Positions 26,414 through 36,194 are shown, numbered from the stretch's first letter. The stretch is DNA of 64,000 bases from Halorubrum salinum (GCF_024494575.1 NZ_JANHDO010000002.1:62001-126000), one strand, 5' to 3'. Notes: a model not told the origin generated them from the letters alone. Translations and numbers: made by a program.

Positions 26414-27400
26414 CTACTCCAGCCGTCCGACGTCGCCGAGCACGGCGCTGGCCGTTTCGGGGCCGCCGGCACCCCGCCCGGAGATGTTGAGCCGCCCGGC
26501 GTGGCTCGTCTCGATCTGCACGATGTTCTGCGTTCCCGAGACCGCGAGCGTGCCGTTCTCCGGGACGAGCCGCGGCGCGACGCGGACCGAGCCGCCGGTC
26601 GCCTCCCCGATCAGCCGCACCGTCTGCCCGTCCTCGGCCGCGAGCCGGAGCGCCGAGCCGGGCACGTCGCGGATGCCTTCGACGTCGGCGTCGTCGAGGG
26701 TGAACTCGCGGGCGTCGGCGGGGTCGTCGGCCGCGCCGAACGAGAGCACGTTCGCGAGGATGACGCACTTGAGCGCCGCGTCGGTGCCGTCCACGTCGAA
26801 GGCGGGGTCCGCCTCGGCGACGCCCAGGTCCTGTGCCTCCGCCAGCACGTGCTCGTAGTCGAGCCCCTCCGCGGCCATGCGCGTGAGGATGAAGTTCGCG
26901 GTCCCGTTGAGCACGCCCCGGACGGCGGTGACGTGGCCCGGCTCGATGTCCTCGACGGTCGACACCGCCGGGATCGCGCCGCCGACGGTGGCCTCGAAGC
27001 GCACCTCGCCCGCGCTGTCGGCTTCGGCCGCTCGGAGGTCGCCGAACCGCTCCGCGACCGGCCCCTTGTTCGCGAGCACGACGTGGCGGTCCCGCTCCAG
27101 CGCTTCGCGGGCGTGCGAGAACCCGGGTTCGGCGTCGCCGAGCGTCGTCGGCGTCGCCTCTACCAGCGCGTCGTACTCCGCCGCGAGCACGTCCGCCGGG
27201 TCTCCGTCGCCGACGATCCCCCGCTCGGCCTTGCGGGCCACCACGGCGTCGGCGTCGACGCCCGCCACCCGATCGCCCGTCCCGTCCGCGACGACGGCGC
27301 TCGACGAGTCCGCGACGGCGACGACCTCGTGGCCGTACTCGCCCGCCAACTCGACGACGGAGCGTCCGACAGCGCCCGCGCCGACGACGGCGAGCCTCAC
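26414..27400 (-). CDS. hom: Homoserine dehydrogenase
   Basis: Reduces aspartate semialdehyde to homoserine on the way to threonine and methionine. It has 328 residues, the short monofunctional form without a C-terminal ACT domain. The NAD(P) motif is GAGAVG at residues 7-12, with VLANKGPVA and the substrate loop [34 protein letters not shown]. The catalytic Lys/Asp region [16 protein letters not shown] is present. Its ATG overlaps the stop of the ACT-domain gene, which may supply allosteric regulation in trans. Confidence 0.95.
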   Translation of the reverse strand: MRLAVVGAGAVGRSVVELAGEYGHEVVAVADSSSAVVADGTGDRVAGVDADAVVARKAERGIVGDGDPADVLAAEYDALVEATPTTLGDAEPGFSHAREALERDRHVVLANKGPVAERFGDLRAAEADSAGEVRFEATVGGAIPAVSTVEDIEPGHVTAVRGVLNGTANFILTRMAAEGLDYEHVLAEAQDLGVAEADPAFDVDGTDAALKCVILANVLSFGAADDPADAREFTLDDADVEGIRDVPGSALRLAAEDGQTVRLIGEATGGSVRVAPRLVPENGTLAVSGTQNIVQIETSHAGRLNISGRGAGGPETASAVLGDVGRLE

Positions 27401-27978
27401 GCCTCCACCCCCACGAGCGGCTCGACCACTCGCAGTCCCTTCGCTCCGGCCACGTCTCGCACCGCGGCGAGCGCCGTCTCCGTCTCTCCCGCGCGAGCCT
27501 CGACGCGGAGCCGGGCGCTCGACGATTCTTCGGTCCCCTGCGGAGCCGCGAGCGACACGTCGGCCACCGAGGCCGACTCGCAGCCCTCTATCTGCGAGAG
27601 GGTGTCCGACAGGTCGGTGTCGATGAGGTGACCGAACAAGAGCAGCGTCACCTCTTCCGCGTACCGCTCCGTCCCCGCCTGCATCACGTTCACGCCTTCG
27701 CTGCGGAGCGCCTCGACGATCTCCTCGAAGCGATCCTGTGTCGCCTCGAAATCGACCTCGACCGGGATCCGTCCGCGGGGCGTCTTGTTCCCCCGTTCGT
27801 GGTAAATCGAGAGGAGGTTGCCGCCGTTGTCCGCGATCGGGTGGAGCGCGGCGAGGAGCTGCCCCGGCTCGTCGGCGAGTTCGAGCCGGACCGTGTGAGT
27901 CGACGGCGTCGTGGCGGCGTGGCCGCCGTCGACCTCGGGTGCTCCGTCCTCTGGCTCTCCGTCGCGGCGATCGCTCAC
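27397..27978 (-). CDS. ACT-domain amino-acid-binding regulatory protein
   Basis: A 193-residue protein with two ACT-like modules: [35 protein letters not shown] near residues 27-60 and a second after residue 110. It overlaps hom by 4 bases and probably binds an amino acid to control that enzyme. The GTG at 27978 is preferred because it gives an acidic haloarchaeal N-terminus after a GGGGGTGG sequence. An ATG at 28041 would add 21 Arg/Ser-rich residues and is the alternative, given a TATA-like cttata at 28061. Confidence 0.82.
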   Translation of the reverse strand: MSDRRDGEPEDGAPEVDGGHAATTPSTHTVRLELADEPGQLLAALHPIADNGGNLLSIYHERGNKTPRGRIPVEVDFEATQDRFEEIVEALRSEGVNVMQAGTERYAEEVTLLLFGHLIDTDLSDTLSQIEGCESASVADVSLAAPQGTEESSSARLRVEARAGETETALAAVRDVAGAKGLRVVEPLVGVEA

Positions 27979-28177
27979 GCGACCACCCCCGTCACGGGAG
28001 CGGTGCAGCGAGCGGGAGTCGTACCGGTCTGCATACTCCAACGGAGCCGGACGATTCGGTATAAGCCTTCGGCGCTGGCAGACGTTGCCTCACCGCGGCG
28101 TCTGCTACGAGTCACCCGTCGAACCGGTCAGAGACGGTGCACAAGAACGAAAAACGAAACCGAACCGCGCGGCCGAG

Positions 28178-30367
28178 TCAGATGTAGTCGATCGAGCTGG
28201 GCAGTTCGAGCTTCATTCCCTTGCGCTCGCGGATCTCCATGATCTTCTCGCGCTGGAGGTTGTCGACGAGCACGCGGAAGCCCGCGTTCTCGGTGTTCCA
28301 CGACGCGCGGCCCTCGGTCGCAGAGCGGATGTCGGAGGAGAACCCGATCATCTCCTCGACGGGCGCGATTCCCTCGACGACCATCAGGTCGCCCTCCTGG
28401 TACATGTCGTCGACGCGGCCGCGGCGGCCCTGGATCTCGCCGGAGGCGGCACCCATGTGTTCGCTGGGCACGTCGATCCGGACGTCCTGGATCGGCTCAA
28501 GCAGCCGGACCTCGCCGTCGATCAGCGCGCGGTGAACCGCGTCGCGGACCGCGGGGATGACCTGTGCGGGACCGCGGTGGATCGTGTCCTCGTGGAGCTT
28601 CGCGTCGTGGAGACGGAACAGCGACCCCTGTACCGGCTCGGCGGCGAGCGGCCCGTCGTCGAGCGCCTCCTGAAGCCCCTCCAAGACGAGCTCCATCGTC
28701 TCGTTGAGGTGCTGGATACCCTTCGTGTCGTCGATGAGGATGTTCGTCCGGTGGATGTCCTCGACGTTCTGGGAGGTGTCCTTGTCCATGCCGGCCTCCT
28801 GTAGCGCCTCGCGGCGCTCCAGCTCGGGCATGTCCATCGAGACCTCGCCGAGCTGGATGGCGTCGACGATATCCTGGGCCATCGGCTCGACGGTGATGTA
28901 GAACTTGTTGTGGCGGTTCGGCGACTGCCCTTCGACCTCGCGCGAGGCCTCCTGGGGCTGCTCGCGGTAGACGACGATCGGTTCGCCGGTGATGACCGGA
29001 ATGCCCTGGTTGTCGCGGATCCGCTGGGTGATCACTTCGAGGTGGAGCTCGCCCTGTCCGCTGATGAGGTGCTCGCCCGTGTCCTCGTTGATCTCGATCT
29101 GGATCGTCGGATCCTCCTTTGCGACCTGCTGGAGCGTCTCGATGAGCTTCGGCAGGTCGTCCATGTTCTGGGCCTCGACGGACTTCGTGATGACCGGCTC
29201 GGAGATGTGCTCGATCGACTCGAACGGCGTCATCTCGACGGAGGAGACCGTCGAGCCGGCGATGGCGTCACGGAGTCCGGTGACCGACGCAATGTTGCCG
29301 GCGGGGACGTGCTCCACTTCCTCGCGTTCCGACCCCATGAACAGGCCGACGCTCTGGATGCGGTTCTTGCCCGCGGTGCCGGAGACGTACAGCTCCTGTC
29401 CCTTCTCTAACGTGCCTGAGAAGACGCGGCCCGTCGCGATCTCGCCCGCGTGCGGGTCCATCGAGATGTCGGTGACCATGAAGACCACGTCGCCGTCCTC
29501 GTCGACCAGCTGCATCCCCTCGGCCAGCTCGGAGTCGGGGTCGCCGCGCCAGATGCGCGGGACACGACGCGGCTGGGCGTCCACGGGGTTCGGGAAGTGC
29601 TCACAGACCATGTCGAGCACGACGTCCGACAGCGGCGTGCGCTCGTGGAGCTCGTCGCGCTTGTCGTTCTGTTCGAGCTCCATGATGTCGCCGAAGTCCA
29701 TGCCGGTCCGCTGCATCGACGGCATCGAGACGCCCCACTTGTAGAGTGCGGAGCCGAAGCCGACCGTGCCGTCCTCGACGGAGACGGTCCAGTCCTCGGG
29801 GATGTCGTCCATGTTCTCGGCCATTCCGCGGATGAGCTCGTTGACGTCGGCGATGACGGACATGAGCCGCTCTTGCATCTCCTGTGGCCCCTCCTGCAGT
29901 TCGGAGATGAGGCGGTCGACCTTGTTGATGAAAAGCGTCGGTTTCACGCCCTCGCGGAGCGCCTGTCTGAGCACCGTCTCCGTCTGGGGCATCGCGCCCT
30001 CGACGGCGTCGACGACCACTAAGGCGCCGTCGACCGCGCGCATCGCGCGGGTGACGTCGCCCCCGAAGTCCACGTGGCCCGGGGTGTCGATGAGGTTGAT
30101 GAGGTGGTTGGTGTCCTCGTACTCGTGGGTCATCGAGACGTTCGCCGCGTCGATGGTGATCCCCCGCTCCTGTTCGTCCTCTTTCGTGTCCATCGCGAGC
30201 TGCTCGCCGGCGGTGTCCTGCGAGATCATGCCGGCACCCGCGAGCAGGTTGTCGGACAGCGTCGTCTTGCCGTGGTCGACGTGGGCGGCGATGGCGATGT
30301 TCCGGATGTGCTCCGGATTGTCCATCAGCCGCTCGCACTCTTGAACGATCTTCTTGCGTCGGCCCAT
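28178..30367 (-). CDS. fusA: Translation elongation factor EF-2
   Basis: A GTPase of 729 residues that drives translocation. The ATG at 30367 gives [15 protein letters not shown] as in archaeal EF-2. G motifs: [21 protein letters not shown] and NKVDR. The C-terminal domain contains the [19 protein letters not shown] loop with the histidine that archaea modify to diphthamide. Length and domains are complete. It is monocistronic; the 248 bases upstream hold no other gene. Confidence 0.97.
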   Translation of the reverse strand: MGRRKKIVQECERLMDNPEHIRNIAIAAHVDHGKTTLSDNLLAGAGMISQDTAGEQLAMDTKEDEQERGITIDAANVSMTHEYEDTNHLINLIDTPGHVDFGGDVTRAMRAVDGALVVVDAVEGAMPQTETVLRQALREGVKPTLFINKVDRLISELQEGPQEMQERLMSVIADVNELIRGMAENMDDIPEDWTVSVEDGTVGFGSALYKWGVSMPSMQRTGMDFGDIMELEQNDKRDELHERTPLSDVVLDMVCEHFPNPVDAQPRRVPRIWRGDPDSELAEGMQLVDEDGDVVFMVTDISMDPHAGEIATGRVFSGTLEKGQELYVSGTAGKNRIQSVGLFMGSEREEVEHVPAGNIASVTGLRDAIAGSTVSSVEMTPFESIEHISEPVITKSVEAQNMDDLPKLIETLQQVAKEDPTIQIEINEDTGEHLISGQGELHLEVITQRIRDNQGIPVITGEPIVVYREQPQEASREVEGQSPNRHNKFYITVEPMAQDIVDAIQLGEVSMDMPELERREALQEAGMDKDTSQNVEDIHRTNILIDDTKGIQHLNETMELVLEGLQEALDDGPLAAEPVQGSLFRLHDAKLHEDTIHRGPAQVIPAVRDAVHRALIDGEVRLLEPIQDVRIDVPSEHMGAASGEIQGRRGRVDDMYQEGDLMVVEGIAPVEEMIGFSSDIRSATEGRASWNTENAGFRVLVDNLQREKIMEIRERKGMKLELPSSIDYI

Positions 30368-30586
30368 TATACCGGTTGGTACCGACAGCAGGGTCAAAAG
30401 GGTAGTGTTTCGCTCCGGCCGCTTCGAGGTGGATCGGCCCGGATCGACGCCGATCCGCGGCTTTTCGCGTGCCGGTAGGTCACACGATCGGTACGCGGCC
30501 ACGTACCACACCCCGCCGCCGACCCGTGTGGCTGCCGTACGCGGCTCGCGCACCCCCGGTCGGCGAACCGCGACGGTGTCACGCGG

Positions 30587-30594
30587 GTTTAAGT
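30587..30594 (+). promoter_or_regulatory. TATA-like box of the KDPG aldolase gene
   Basis: The run gtttaagtg is centred about 27 bases before the ATG at 30617, which fits a leaderless transcript and supports that start over an upstream in-frame alternative. The remaining ~200 bases back to EF-2 show no gene. Confidence 0.5.
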
Positions 30595-30616
30595 GTTTAC
30601 TCGGAAACGGACGAAC

Positions 30617-31261
30617 ATGAACGAGACGCTCTCGCGGATCGTCGACAGCGGCGTCGTCGCGGTGTTACGCGGCGTGCCGGCCGACCAGCTCATCGAGATC
30701 GCGGCGGCGCTTCACGACGGCGGCGTCTCCGCTATCGAGGTCACGGCCGATACGCCGGACGTGGCCGAGAAGATCGGAGAAGTCACCGGTTCGTTCGACG
30801 ACGAGGTCGTCGTCGGCACCGGCACGGTCCTCGACAGCGAGACCGCGCGGACGACGCTTTTGGCCGGCGCGGAGTTCGTCGTCTCGCCGAGCCTCCACGA
30901 GGACGTGATCGAGACATGCAACCGCTACGGAGCCGTGAGCGCGCCCGGCGTGATGACGCCAACGGAGGCGATCCGCGGCTACGAGGCCGGCGCGGACTTC
31001 GTGAAGGTGTTCCCGGCGAAGACGGTCGGCCCGGACCACATCGGCGCGATGAAGGGCCCCCTCGGGCAGATTCCCATGATGCCGACCGGTGGGGTCGGTC
31101 CCGACAACGCCGCCGACTACATCGACGCCGGCGCGTTCGCCGTCGGCGCTGGCGGAGCGCTCGTGGACTACGACGCGGCCGCTCGGGGAGAGTACGAGAC
31201 GATCACGGAGACGGCCCGCGAGTTCACGCAGGTCGTCGAGGCGGCGCGGACCGACGACTGA
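30617..31261 (+). CDS. kdgA: KHG/KDPG aldolase
   Basis: A class I aldolase of 214 residues that splits 2-keto-3-deoxy-6-phosphogluconate to pyruvate and glyceraldehyde-3-phosphate. The proton-transfer Glu lies in [12 protein letters not shown], the GTGTVLDSE strand is typical, and the Schiff-base Lys is in [13 protein letters not shown]. Haloarchaea use the semi-phosphorylative Entner-Doudoroff route, so this is a central sugar-catabolic enzyme. It is a single gene followed by TFB on the same strand. Confidence 0.93.
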   Translation: MNETLSRIVDSGVVAVLRGVPADQLIEIAAALHDGGVSAIEVTADTPDVAEKIGEVTGSFDDEVVVGTGTVLDSETARTTLLAGAEFVVSPSLHEDVIETCNRYGAVSAPGVMTPTEAIRGYEAGADFVKVFPAKTVGPDHIGAMKGPLGQIPMMPTGGVGPDNAADYIDAGAFAVGAGGALVDYDAAARGEYETITETAREFTQVVEAARTDD

Positions 31262-31400
31262 CGGTAGACGGCGGTAGGGACCGATACTGACGGCAGACGA
31301 TGGCACAGGCCGGCGGCACCGCCGACCTCGACGCGACTCCCTGCCCACGTGTGTTCGATCCGCTGTTTCGCGAACGAGGAACCGCCGGATCCTCACGAAC

Positions 31401-31431
31401 GTTTAAGTCAATCCGTCGGGATACTATATAA
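31401..31431 (+). promoter_or_regulatory. Two TATA-like boxes before the TFB gene
   Basis: A first box (gtttaagtc, 31401-31409) lies about 32 bases before the ATG at 31437. A second, stronger box (tatataa, 31425-31431) ends only 5 bases before that ATG; a transcript from it would begin inside the reading frame near 31455 and could use the in-frame GTG at 31479. Two start points are therefore possible. Confidence 0.4.
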
Positions 31432-31436
31432 ATGCG

Positions 31437-32429
31437 ATGACACGGCCCACCCGGCAACGGGATCACGACCGGCAGCGCGTGCGGGACGAGGACGTCGAGG
31501 AGAGCGAGACCGACCCAGAAGAGGTGGACCCCGAAGATCTTGACCCCGAAGACTTCGATCCCGAGGACCTCACTCGGACGGCCGACGGCGAACTGATACA
31601 CGAGGAGACCGGACTCATCGTCGAAGAAGAACAGATAGATCCCGGCCCGGAGTGGCGGGCGTTCAACCACTCGGAACGGCAGGAGAAGTCGCGCGTCGGA
31701 GCCCCGACGACGAAGACGATGCACGACAAGGGGCTGACGACGACGATAGACTGGAAGGACAAGGACGCGTACGGCCGCTCCATCTCCTCGAAGAAGCGGT
31801 CGCAGATGCACCGGCTGCGCAAGTGGCAAGAGCGGATCCGGACGAAGGACGCGGGCGAGCGCAACCTCCAGTTCGCGCTCTCGGAGATCGACCGGATGGC
31901 CTCGGCGCTCGGCGTGCCGCGCTCGGTACGCGAGGTCGCCTCGGTGATCTACCGCCGCGCGCTGAACGAGGACCTCATCCGCGGCCGCTCTATCGAAGGC
32001 GTCTCCACCGCCGCCCTCTACGCCGCCTGCCGCAAGGAGGGCATTCCCCGCTCGCTCGAAGAGATCTCCGACGTCTCCCGCGTCGACCGGAAGGAGATAG
32101 GCCGGACGTATCGGTACATCTCACAGGAGCTCGGCTTGGAGATGCGTCCGGTCGACCCGAAGAAGTACGTCCCCCGGTTCTCCTCGGAGCTGGAACTCTC
32201 AGAGGAGGTCCAATCGAAGGCCAACGAGATCATCGAGACCACCGCAGAGCAGGGGTTACTCTCCGGCAAGTCGCCCACCGGGTACGCGGCCGCGGCGATC
32301 TACGCCGCGTCGCTCCTGTGTAACGAGAAGAAGACCCAACGCGAGGTCGCGGACGTCGCACAGGTGACGGAGGTCACCATCCGCAACCGGTATCAAGAGC
32401 AGATCGAAGCGATGGGCATCCACAGCTAG
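31437..32429 (+). CDS. tfb: TFB-family transcription factor lacking zinc-ribbon cysteines
   Basis: An archaeal TFIIB homologue of 330 residues. The two cyclin-like repeats are complete ([31 protein letters not shown] and [34 protein letters not shown]), and the B-reader/linker region [21 protein letters not shown] is intact. The N-terminal zinc ribbon is degenerate: there is no CxxC; the positions expected to hold cysteine read as acidic DPED repeats, and the second pair reads His and Thr in [15 protein letters not shown]. The only cysteines are in the core domain. It probably binds TBP and DNA but may recruit polymerase differently. Confidence 0.9.
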   Translation: MTRPTRQRDHDRQRVRDEDVEESETDPEEVDPEDLDPEDFDPEDLTRTADGELIHEETGLIVEEEQIDPGPEWRAFNHSERQEKSRVGAPTTKTMHDKGLTTTIDWKDKDAYGRSISSKKRSQMHRLRKWQERIRTKDAGERNLQFALSEIDRMASALGVPRSVREVASVIYRRALNEDLIRGRSIEGVSTAALYAACRKEGIPRSLEEISDVSRVDRKEIGRTYRYISQELGLEMRPVDPKKYVPRFSSELELSEEVQSKANEIIETTAEQGLLSGKSPTGYAAAAIYAASLLCNEKKTQREVADVAQVTEVTIRNRYQEQIEAMGIHS

Positions 32430-32514
32430 CGCCGCCGTTTTCGCGTCCGTTCCCGTCTCCGTTTTCACTCCCGCCGGAAACGTTCAAGCGCCCGCGACCC
32501 CAACCGCGATCAGA

Positions 32515-33843
32515 ATGCGGCTCGACGAGTTCATCGAGTTCGAGGCGAACGAGCGCGCGGAGCGCCGGCGCCTCGCCGCCGAGAAGGACTACGGAATCCT
32601 CGATCACCTCGACTCCTTCGAGCGGCGCTTCGAGCAGCACGTCTCCGACGACGCGGTGGTCGGCAGCGTCTCTCCCTCCATCTTCGTCGGCCGGTCGAAC
32701 TACCCGAACGTCTCGACCGGACTGCTCTCTCCCGTCGGCCGCGAGGACGCCGCGGACCGGTTCCGCACCTCCGCGGCGTGGTACGACGAGGGCGTCTCCA
32801 TCGCAGACGTGTTCGACCGGCGGACGAGCCTCCTCAACTCGGCCCGCGGCGTCGACGTCGAGAGCGCCGGTGCGAGCGGCGTCGGAGTCGGATCGAGCGC
32901 CGGCGACGCCTCCGCGACCTCCGTCCACGACGCGTGGGACGGGTGGCTCGGCGTCCAGCGCGAGGTCGCCATCGCCGACCGCCCGGTCGACGTCGAGATC
33001 GGGTTGGACGGCCGGCCGGAGATCGACTTCGAGGTCGGCCCCGAAGACGTCAAAACGCCGACCGGCCCCCGCGCTGCCGCTCGTTCTGCCGAACTCGGCG
33101 AGAACCCGCACGTCCCCCGGCCAGTGAAGAAGACGCTCGAAGACGACGACTGGCGCGCCGAGGGGGCGATGACGTACCTCTACCGGCGGGGGTTCGACGT
33201 GTACGAGATCAACACGATCCTCTCGGCGGGCGCGCTCGGTCGCGGCGAGGACCGCCGGCTCGTCCCCACGCGCTGGTCTATCACTGCCGTCGACGACACC
33301 GTCGGGCAGTACCTCCGCGGATCGATCCGCGACGACCCGACCGTCGACCGGATCGAGGTCCACCGCAACGAGTACCTCGGCAACGCGTTCTGGGTGATCT
33401 TGGTGCCGGGCCGGTGGGAGTACGAGCTCGTCGAGATGAAATCGCCCGGCTCGATCTGGAACCCCGACCCCGCGGCGGGCGTCTCCCTCGCGGCCGCGAG
33501 CGAGGGGCGCGACGGCCGCACGGGCTACGTCGAGGAGACGGCCGGTGCCTACTACGCGGCCCGACTGGGCGTCGCAGAGCACCTCGACGAACGCGGTCGA
33601 CAGGCCAAAGCGCTCGTGTTGCGGCACGTTTCAGACGACTACTGGGGCCCCGTCGGCGTCTGGCAGGTGCGCGAGGCCGTCCGCAACGCCTTCGACGGCG
33701 AGTCCGGGACCGCGGAGACGTTCGGCGAGGCGGTCCGCGGTGTCACGGAACACCTCCCCGTCTCGCTCGGTCGCCTCCGGCGGAAGTCGACGATGGCGGC
33801 CGGTCTGCAGGCGAACCTCGGCGACTTCGTCGACGCGGGCTGA
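32515..33843 (+). CDS. nreA: NreA-family DNA repair protein with C-terminal PCNA-binding motif
   Basis: A member of the archaeal Nre family, implicated in repair of DNA damage such as alkylation or mitomycin lesions with PCNA. It has 442 residues with characteristic segments SPSIFVGRSNYPNVSTGLLSP, VPRPVKKTLEDDDWRAEGAM and RRLVPTRWSITAVDDTVGQYL. The last residues, QANLGDFVDAG, form a PIP-box-like motif. A Ser/Gly/Ala-rich insertion near residues 118-138 is probably a loop. It follows TFB on the same strand, 85 bases away. Confidence 0.88.
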   Translation: MRLDEFIEFEANERAERRRLAAEKDYGILDHLDSFERRFEQHVSDDAVVGSVSPSIFVGRSNYPNVSTGLLSPVGREDAADRFRTSAAWYDEGVSIADVFDRRTSLLNSARGVDVESAGASGVGVGSSAGDASATSVHDAWDGWLGVQREVAIADRPVDVEIGLDGRPEIDFEVGPEDVKTPTGPRAAARSAELGENPHVPRPVKKTLEDDDWRAEGAMTYLYRRGFDVYEINTILSAGALGRGEDRRLVPTRWSITAVDDTVGQYLRGSIRDDPTVDRIEVHRNEYLGNAFWVILVPGRWEYELVEMKSPGSIWNPDPAAGVSLAAASEGRDGRTGYVEETAGAYYAARLGVAEHLDERGRQAKALVLRHVSDDYWGPVGVWQVREAVRNAFDGESGTAETFGEAVRGVTEHLPVSLGRLRRKSTMAAGLQANLGDFVDAG

Positions 33844-33909
33844 AGGCGGTCGCGGCGAGGCGTCGCCCGCCCCCGAGCGTTTTAGTCGCGCCGCCGAGTG
33901 AGTGGCCCC

Positions 33910-34161
33910 ATGGCCCTCACGGTCCCCGCGTTCGGCGGCGTCCCCGGCGGTCCCGAGCTGTTGATCCTCCTGATCATCTTCGTCCTCCTCTTCGGCGTTC
34001 CCGTCGCCGTCATCGCAGGCGTGGTACTTATCCTCAAACTGCGCTCCGGCGGCGAGGAGGCGGACGCCGACCGTATCGCGGAGCTGGAGGCGGAGGTCGA
34101 GCGGCTCCGCGAGCAGGTTGACGACGGGCCGGACGAGCGCGACGACGGCGATCGAGTGTAA
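33910..34161 (+). CDS. Small membrane protein with coiled-coil tail (TatA-like N-terminus)
   Basis: An 83-residue protein. MALTVPAFGGVPGGPELLILLIIFVLLFG resembles the start of haloarchaeal TatA proteins, but a second hydrophobic stretch (VPVAVIAGVVLILKL) replaces the usual amphipathic helix, and an acidic coiled coil follows (RIAELEAEVERLREQVDD). It is therefore not clearly a Tat translocase subunit. The ATG at 33910 lies about 29 bases after a TATA-like gttttag. The stop codon TAA (34159-34161) falls inside the 8-bp target duplication of the mobile element that begins at 34163. Confidence 0.62.
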   Translation: MALTVPAFGGVPGGPELLILLIIFVLLFGVPVAVIAGVVLILKLRSGGEEADADRIAELEAEVERLREQVDDGPDERDDGDRV

Positions 34162-34162
34162 T

Positions 34163-34218
34163 GGCTCTGTTGAAATCCTCTTCTTCAGACACATTATCGA
34201 CTGAAACAGCCGGTTGCT
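34163..34218 (+). repeat. Left terminal inverted repeat of the cargo element
   Basis: Begins GGCTCTGTTGAAATCCT and continues to the subterminal block ATTATCGACTGAAACAG and CGGTTGCT, all of which recur inverted at 35798-35853. Confidence 0.85.
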
Positions 34219-34227
34219 GAAGGCTGC

Positions 34228-34452
34228 TCACCGACCCTGTGTGATGAACGATGGGCTGACGAAAACTGGTATGGTCCCAACAAAGAACACGCTCAGTATC
34301 ACAGGTGATGAAGGCAGAACGGAGCCAAGTCCAACCACCGAGAAAGCGCCAACAACAACGGAGAGAATAATTAAGAACGCTCCTGTTTGCCACCCTTCAA
34401 TGAAATCCACTGCGCTCTGTTCAATTACACACCGCTTACAGAGAAGTGTCAA
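34228..34452 (-). CDS. Possible small membrane protein within the cargo element
   Basis: A 74-residue frame with two hydrophobic helices (AFLIILSVVVGAFSVVGLGSVL and SPVILSVFFVGTIPVFVS) and a short Cys-containing N-terminus. The surrounding DNA is moderately AT-rich, so an open frame of this hydrophobic character is less likely to be chance than in the GC-rich background. It is divergent from the transporter gene. It could be a remnant of a longer gene. No family is recognised. Confidence 0.42.
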   Translation of the reverse strand: MTLLCKRCVIEQSAVDFIEGWQTGAFLIILSVVVGAFSVVGLGSVLPSSPVILSVFFVGTIPVFVSPSFITQGR

Positions 34453-34669
34453 ATAATAATTGTGGTGATCGGAATATTCCCTGTATGCAGCACGGTCTCA
34501 ACGAACTATCAGCGACCAAGGCTTTCGACAAACCCGGCTATGCAGATCAGCGTCGATAGTAATTTTTCAGGCTGGGTGAGGAAGTCGATGGTTGCATAGG
34601 GGTGAAGAGATATCCCATAATTCTGCCAGTAGGCGAAGCTTTCTATCCGCGGACCAGCGCGATATTCGT

Positions 34670-35647
34670 ATGAGCGTCAGTGGTGGAATTTCGCGGGCGG
34701 CACAGGTCGCGAGCAAGTACTTCGTCGTCTGGGTGATCGCGGCTGCGGGCCTCGCGCTCGTTTATCCGACCTCGTTTGTCCCGGTGCTGGACTACGTCAA
34801 CCCCCTGCTTGGAATCATCATGCTCGGGATGGGATTGACACTCCAGCCCGAGGACTTCCAACGGCTCGTCGAGCGCCCCGGTGATGTCGGTATCGGCGCG
34901 GTCACGCAGTGGCTCGTGATGCCGCTGGCGGCGTACGCACTCTACCTCCTCTTCGACCTGCCGGACGCAATCGGCGTCGGGCTCATCCTCGTCGGCGCGG
35001 CGCCCGGCGGCACGGCGTCGAACGTGATGACGTACCTCGGCCGCGGTGACGTCGCACTTTCCGTTGCCATCACCACGGTGACGACGCTTGCAGCACCCAT
35101 CGTGATGCCCGCGTGGACGCTGTTCATCCTCGGAGAGAGCATCGACGTGACGTTCATGCAGATGTTCACCAGCATCGTCCAGATCGTCATCATCCCGGTC
35201 GTGCTCGGGTTCGGGATTCGGTACGTTCTCGACCGCTACTCGCCGAAGGCCGCGGAGGTCGGCGTCGACGTCTTCCCCGTGATCAGCGTCGCCGCCATCG
35301 TCGCCATCGTTGCGGGGGTCGTCGGTGCGAACGTCGACAACATCCTCACTGCGGGTGCGCTCGTGCTGGCGGCAGTCGTCCTCCACAACGGCGTCGGCCT
35401 CGGTGCAGGCTACGGCGTCGGCCGCGCGTTCGGCATGTCCACGGACCGCGTCCGGACGACCACGTTCGAGGTCGGCCTCCAGAACAGTGGTCTCGCGGTG
35501 GCGCTCGCCACGTCCCTGTTTGACCCGGCAGCCGCGCTCATTCCCGCGCTGTTCAGTGTCTGGCACAACGTCAGCGGTCCCGCGCTCGCGAGCTACTTTA
35601 CGTGGAGCGACGACCGGACCGCTAGCGGTCCCGTAACGGCTGATTGA
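34670..35647 (+). CDS. BASS-family (bile acid:sodium symporter-like) transporter carried by the mobile element
   Basis: A membrane transporter of 325 residues with about ten helices. Family motifs include GIIMLGMGLTLQPEDF, VLVGAAPGGTASNVMTYLGRGDVALSVAITT (crossover region) and FEVGLQNSGLAVALA. BASS proteins move organic anions with sodium; in microbes substrates include pantoate or keto acids, so the substrate here is open. The ATG at 34670 starts the conserved part; an upstream in-frame start would add 26 unlike residues. It lies wholly inside the element and is GC-typical, suggesting capture from a haloarchaeal donor. Confidence 0.85.
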   Translation: MSVSGGISRAAQVASKYFVVWVIAAAGLALVYPTSFVPVLDYVNPLLGIIMLGMGLTLQPEDFQRLVERPGDVGIGAVTQWLVMPLAAYALYLLFDLPDAIGVGLILVGAAPGGTASNVMTYLGRGDVALSVAITTVTTLAAPIVMPAWTLFILGESIDVTFMQMFTSIVQIVIIPVVLGFGIRYVLDRYSPKAAEVGVDVFPVISVAAIVAIVAGVVGANVDNILTAGALVLAAVVLHNGVGLGAGYGVGRAFGMSTDRVRTTTFEVGLQNSGLAVALATSLFDPAAALIPALFSVWHNVSGPALASYFTWSDDRTASGPVTAD

Positions 35648-35797
35648 TCGCTGCTGGCGAGTGAGCAGACACCCAGATATTTTCAAATAACGTAGACCAC
35701 CTCGCCGCTACCTTCTTGTCTGAAGACAGTACTGCGATTCATACTGTGTGTACGCTTCTATTGAGAGTGTCAACAATCAAATCAGTTCGCACCTATG

Positions 35798-35853
35798 AGC
35801 AACCGTCTGTTTCAGTCGATAATATGTCAAGATAATAGGGTTTCAACAGAGCC
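35798..35853 (-). repeat. Right terminal inverted repeat of the cargo element
   Basis: The mirror of 34163-34218, ending in tttcaacagagcc. It is followed directly by the right copy of the target duplication, AGTATAAT. The 150 bases between the transporter stop and this repeat show no gene. Confidence 0.85.
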
Positions 35854-35897
35854 AGTATAATCGACTGGGATGGCGGCGCGGTCTCCGCACCGGTCGT

Positions 35898-36194
35898 TCA
35901 GTCTTCGGCCCAGTAGTACAGCTCCTCGCGCGGCGCATCGCAGTTCGGGCAGTTCGCGGGGAGCTGGTCGCCGATTTCGCCCATCTCGCCGCACTCCCAG
36001 CAGCGCCACATCACGTAGGCGGTACCGAACACGTCGCGGGCGTCGGTGAGCGTCAGCGTGCCCGTGCCCGACGTCGAGGAGACGTAGAAGCCGTCGTCGT
36101 CGACCCCGCGGACGCTTCCGATCTCCTCGCCCGCCTCGTCGTACACCGTCTGCCCGATGCTCACGTCGGCGAATACGGGTTCGTCGGAGGCCAT
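35898..36194 (-). CDS. Small zinc-ribbon protein with beta-rich N-terminal domain
   Basis: A 98-residue protein. The first ~60 residues (SIGQTVYDEAGEEIGSVRGVDDDGFYVSS) look like a PRC-barrel-type small beta domain. The C-terminus has a rubredoxin-like or zinc-ribbon pair: WECGEMGEIGDQLPANCPNC. It is probably a metal-binding cytoplasmic protein of a haloarchaeal conserved family with no known role. The insertion of the cargo element upstream on the other side does not interrupt it; its stop is about 36 bases from the duplicated target site. Confidence 0.75.
   Translation of the reverse strand: MASDEPVFADVSIGQTVYDEAGEEIGSVRGVDDDGFYVSSTSGTGTLTLTDARDVFGTAYVMWRCWECGEMGEIGDQLPANCPNCDAPREELYYWAED

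Larger units (their letters stand above)
34163..35853. mobile_element. Transposase-less cargo element with 56-bp inverted repeats
   Basis: A 1691-bp element. The two ends form inverted repeats of about 56 bp (34163-34218 and 35798-35853) with 48 of 56 positions matching by eye; the outermost 13 bases GGCTCTGTTGAAA are perfect. It is flanked by AGTGTAAT (34155-34162) and AGTATAAT (35854-35861), an 8-bp target duplication with one mismatch. The ends are of the same type as the IS5/ISH1-like element at 48365-50970. It contains a BASS transporter and a small membrane ORF but no transposase, so it was presumably mobilised in trans. Confidence 0.85.

Noticed and set aside
33910-34161. Annotation as a genuine TatA translocase subunit
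   Set aside because: The N-terminus is TatA-like, but the amphipathic helix expected after the membrane segment is replaced by a second hydrophobic stretch and a coiled coil.
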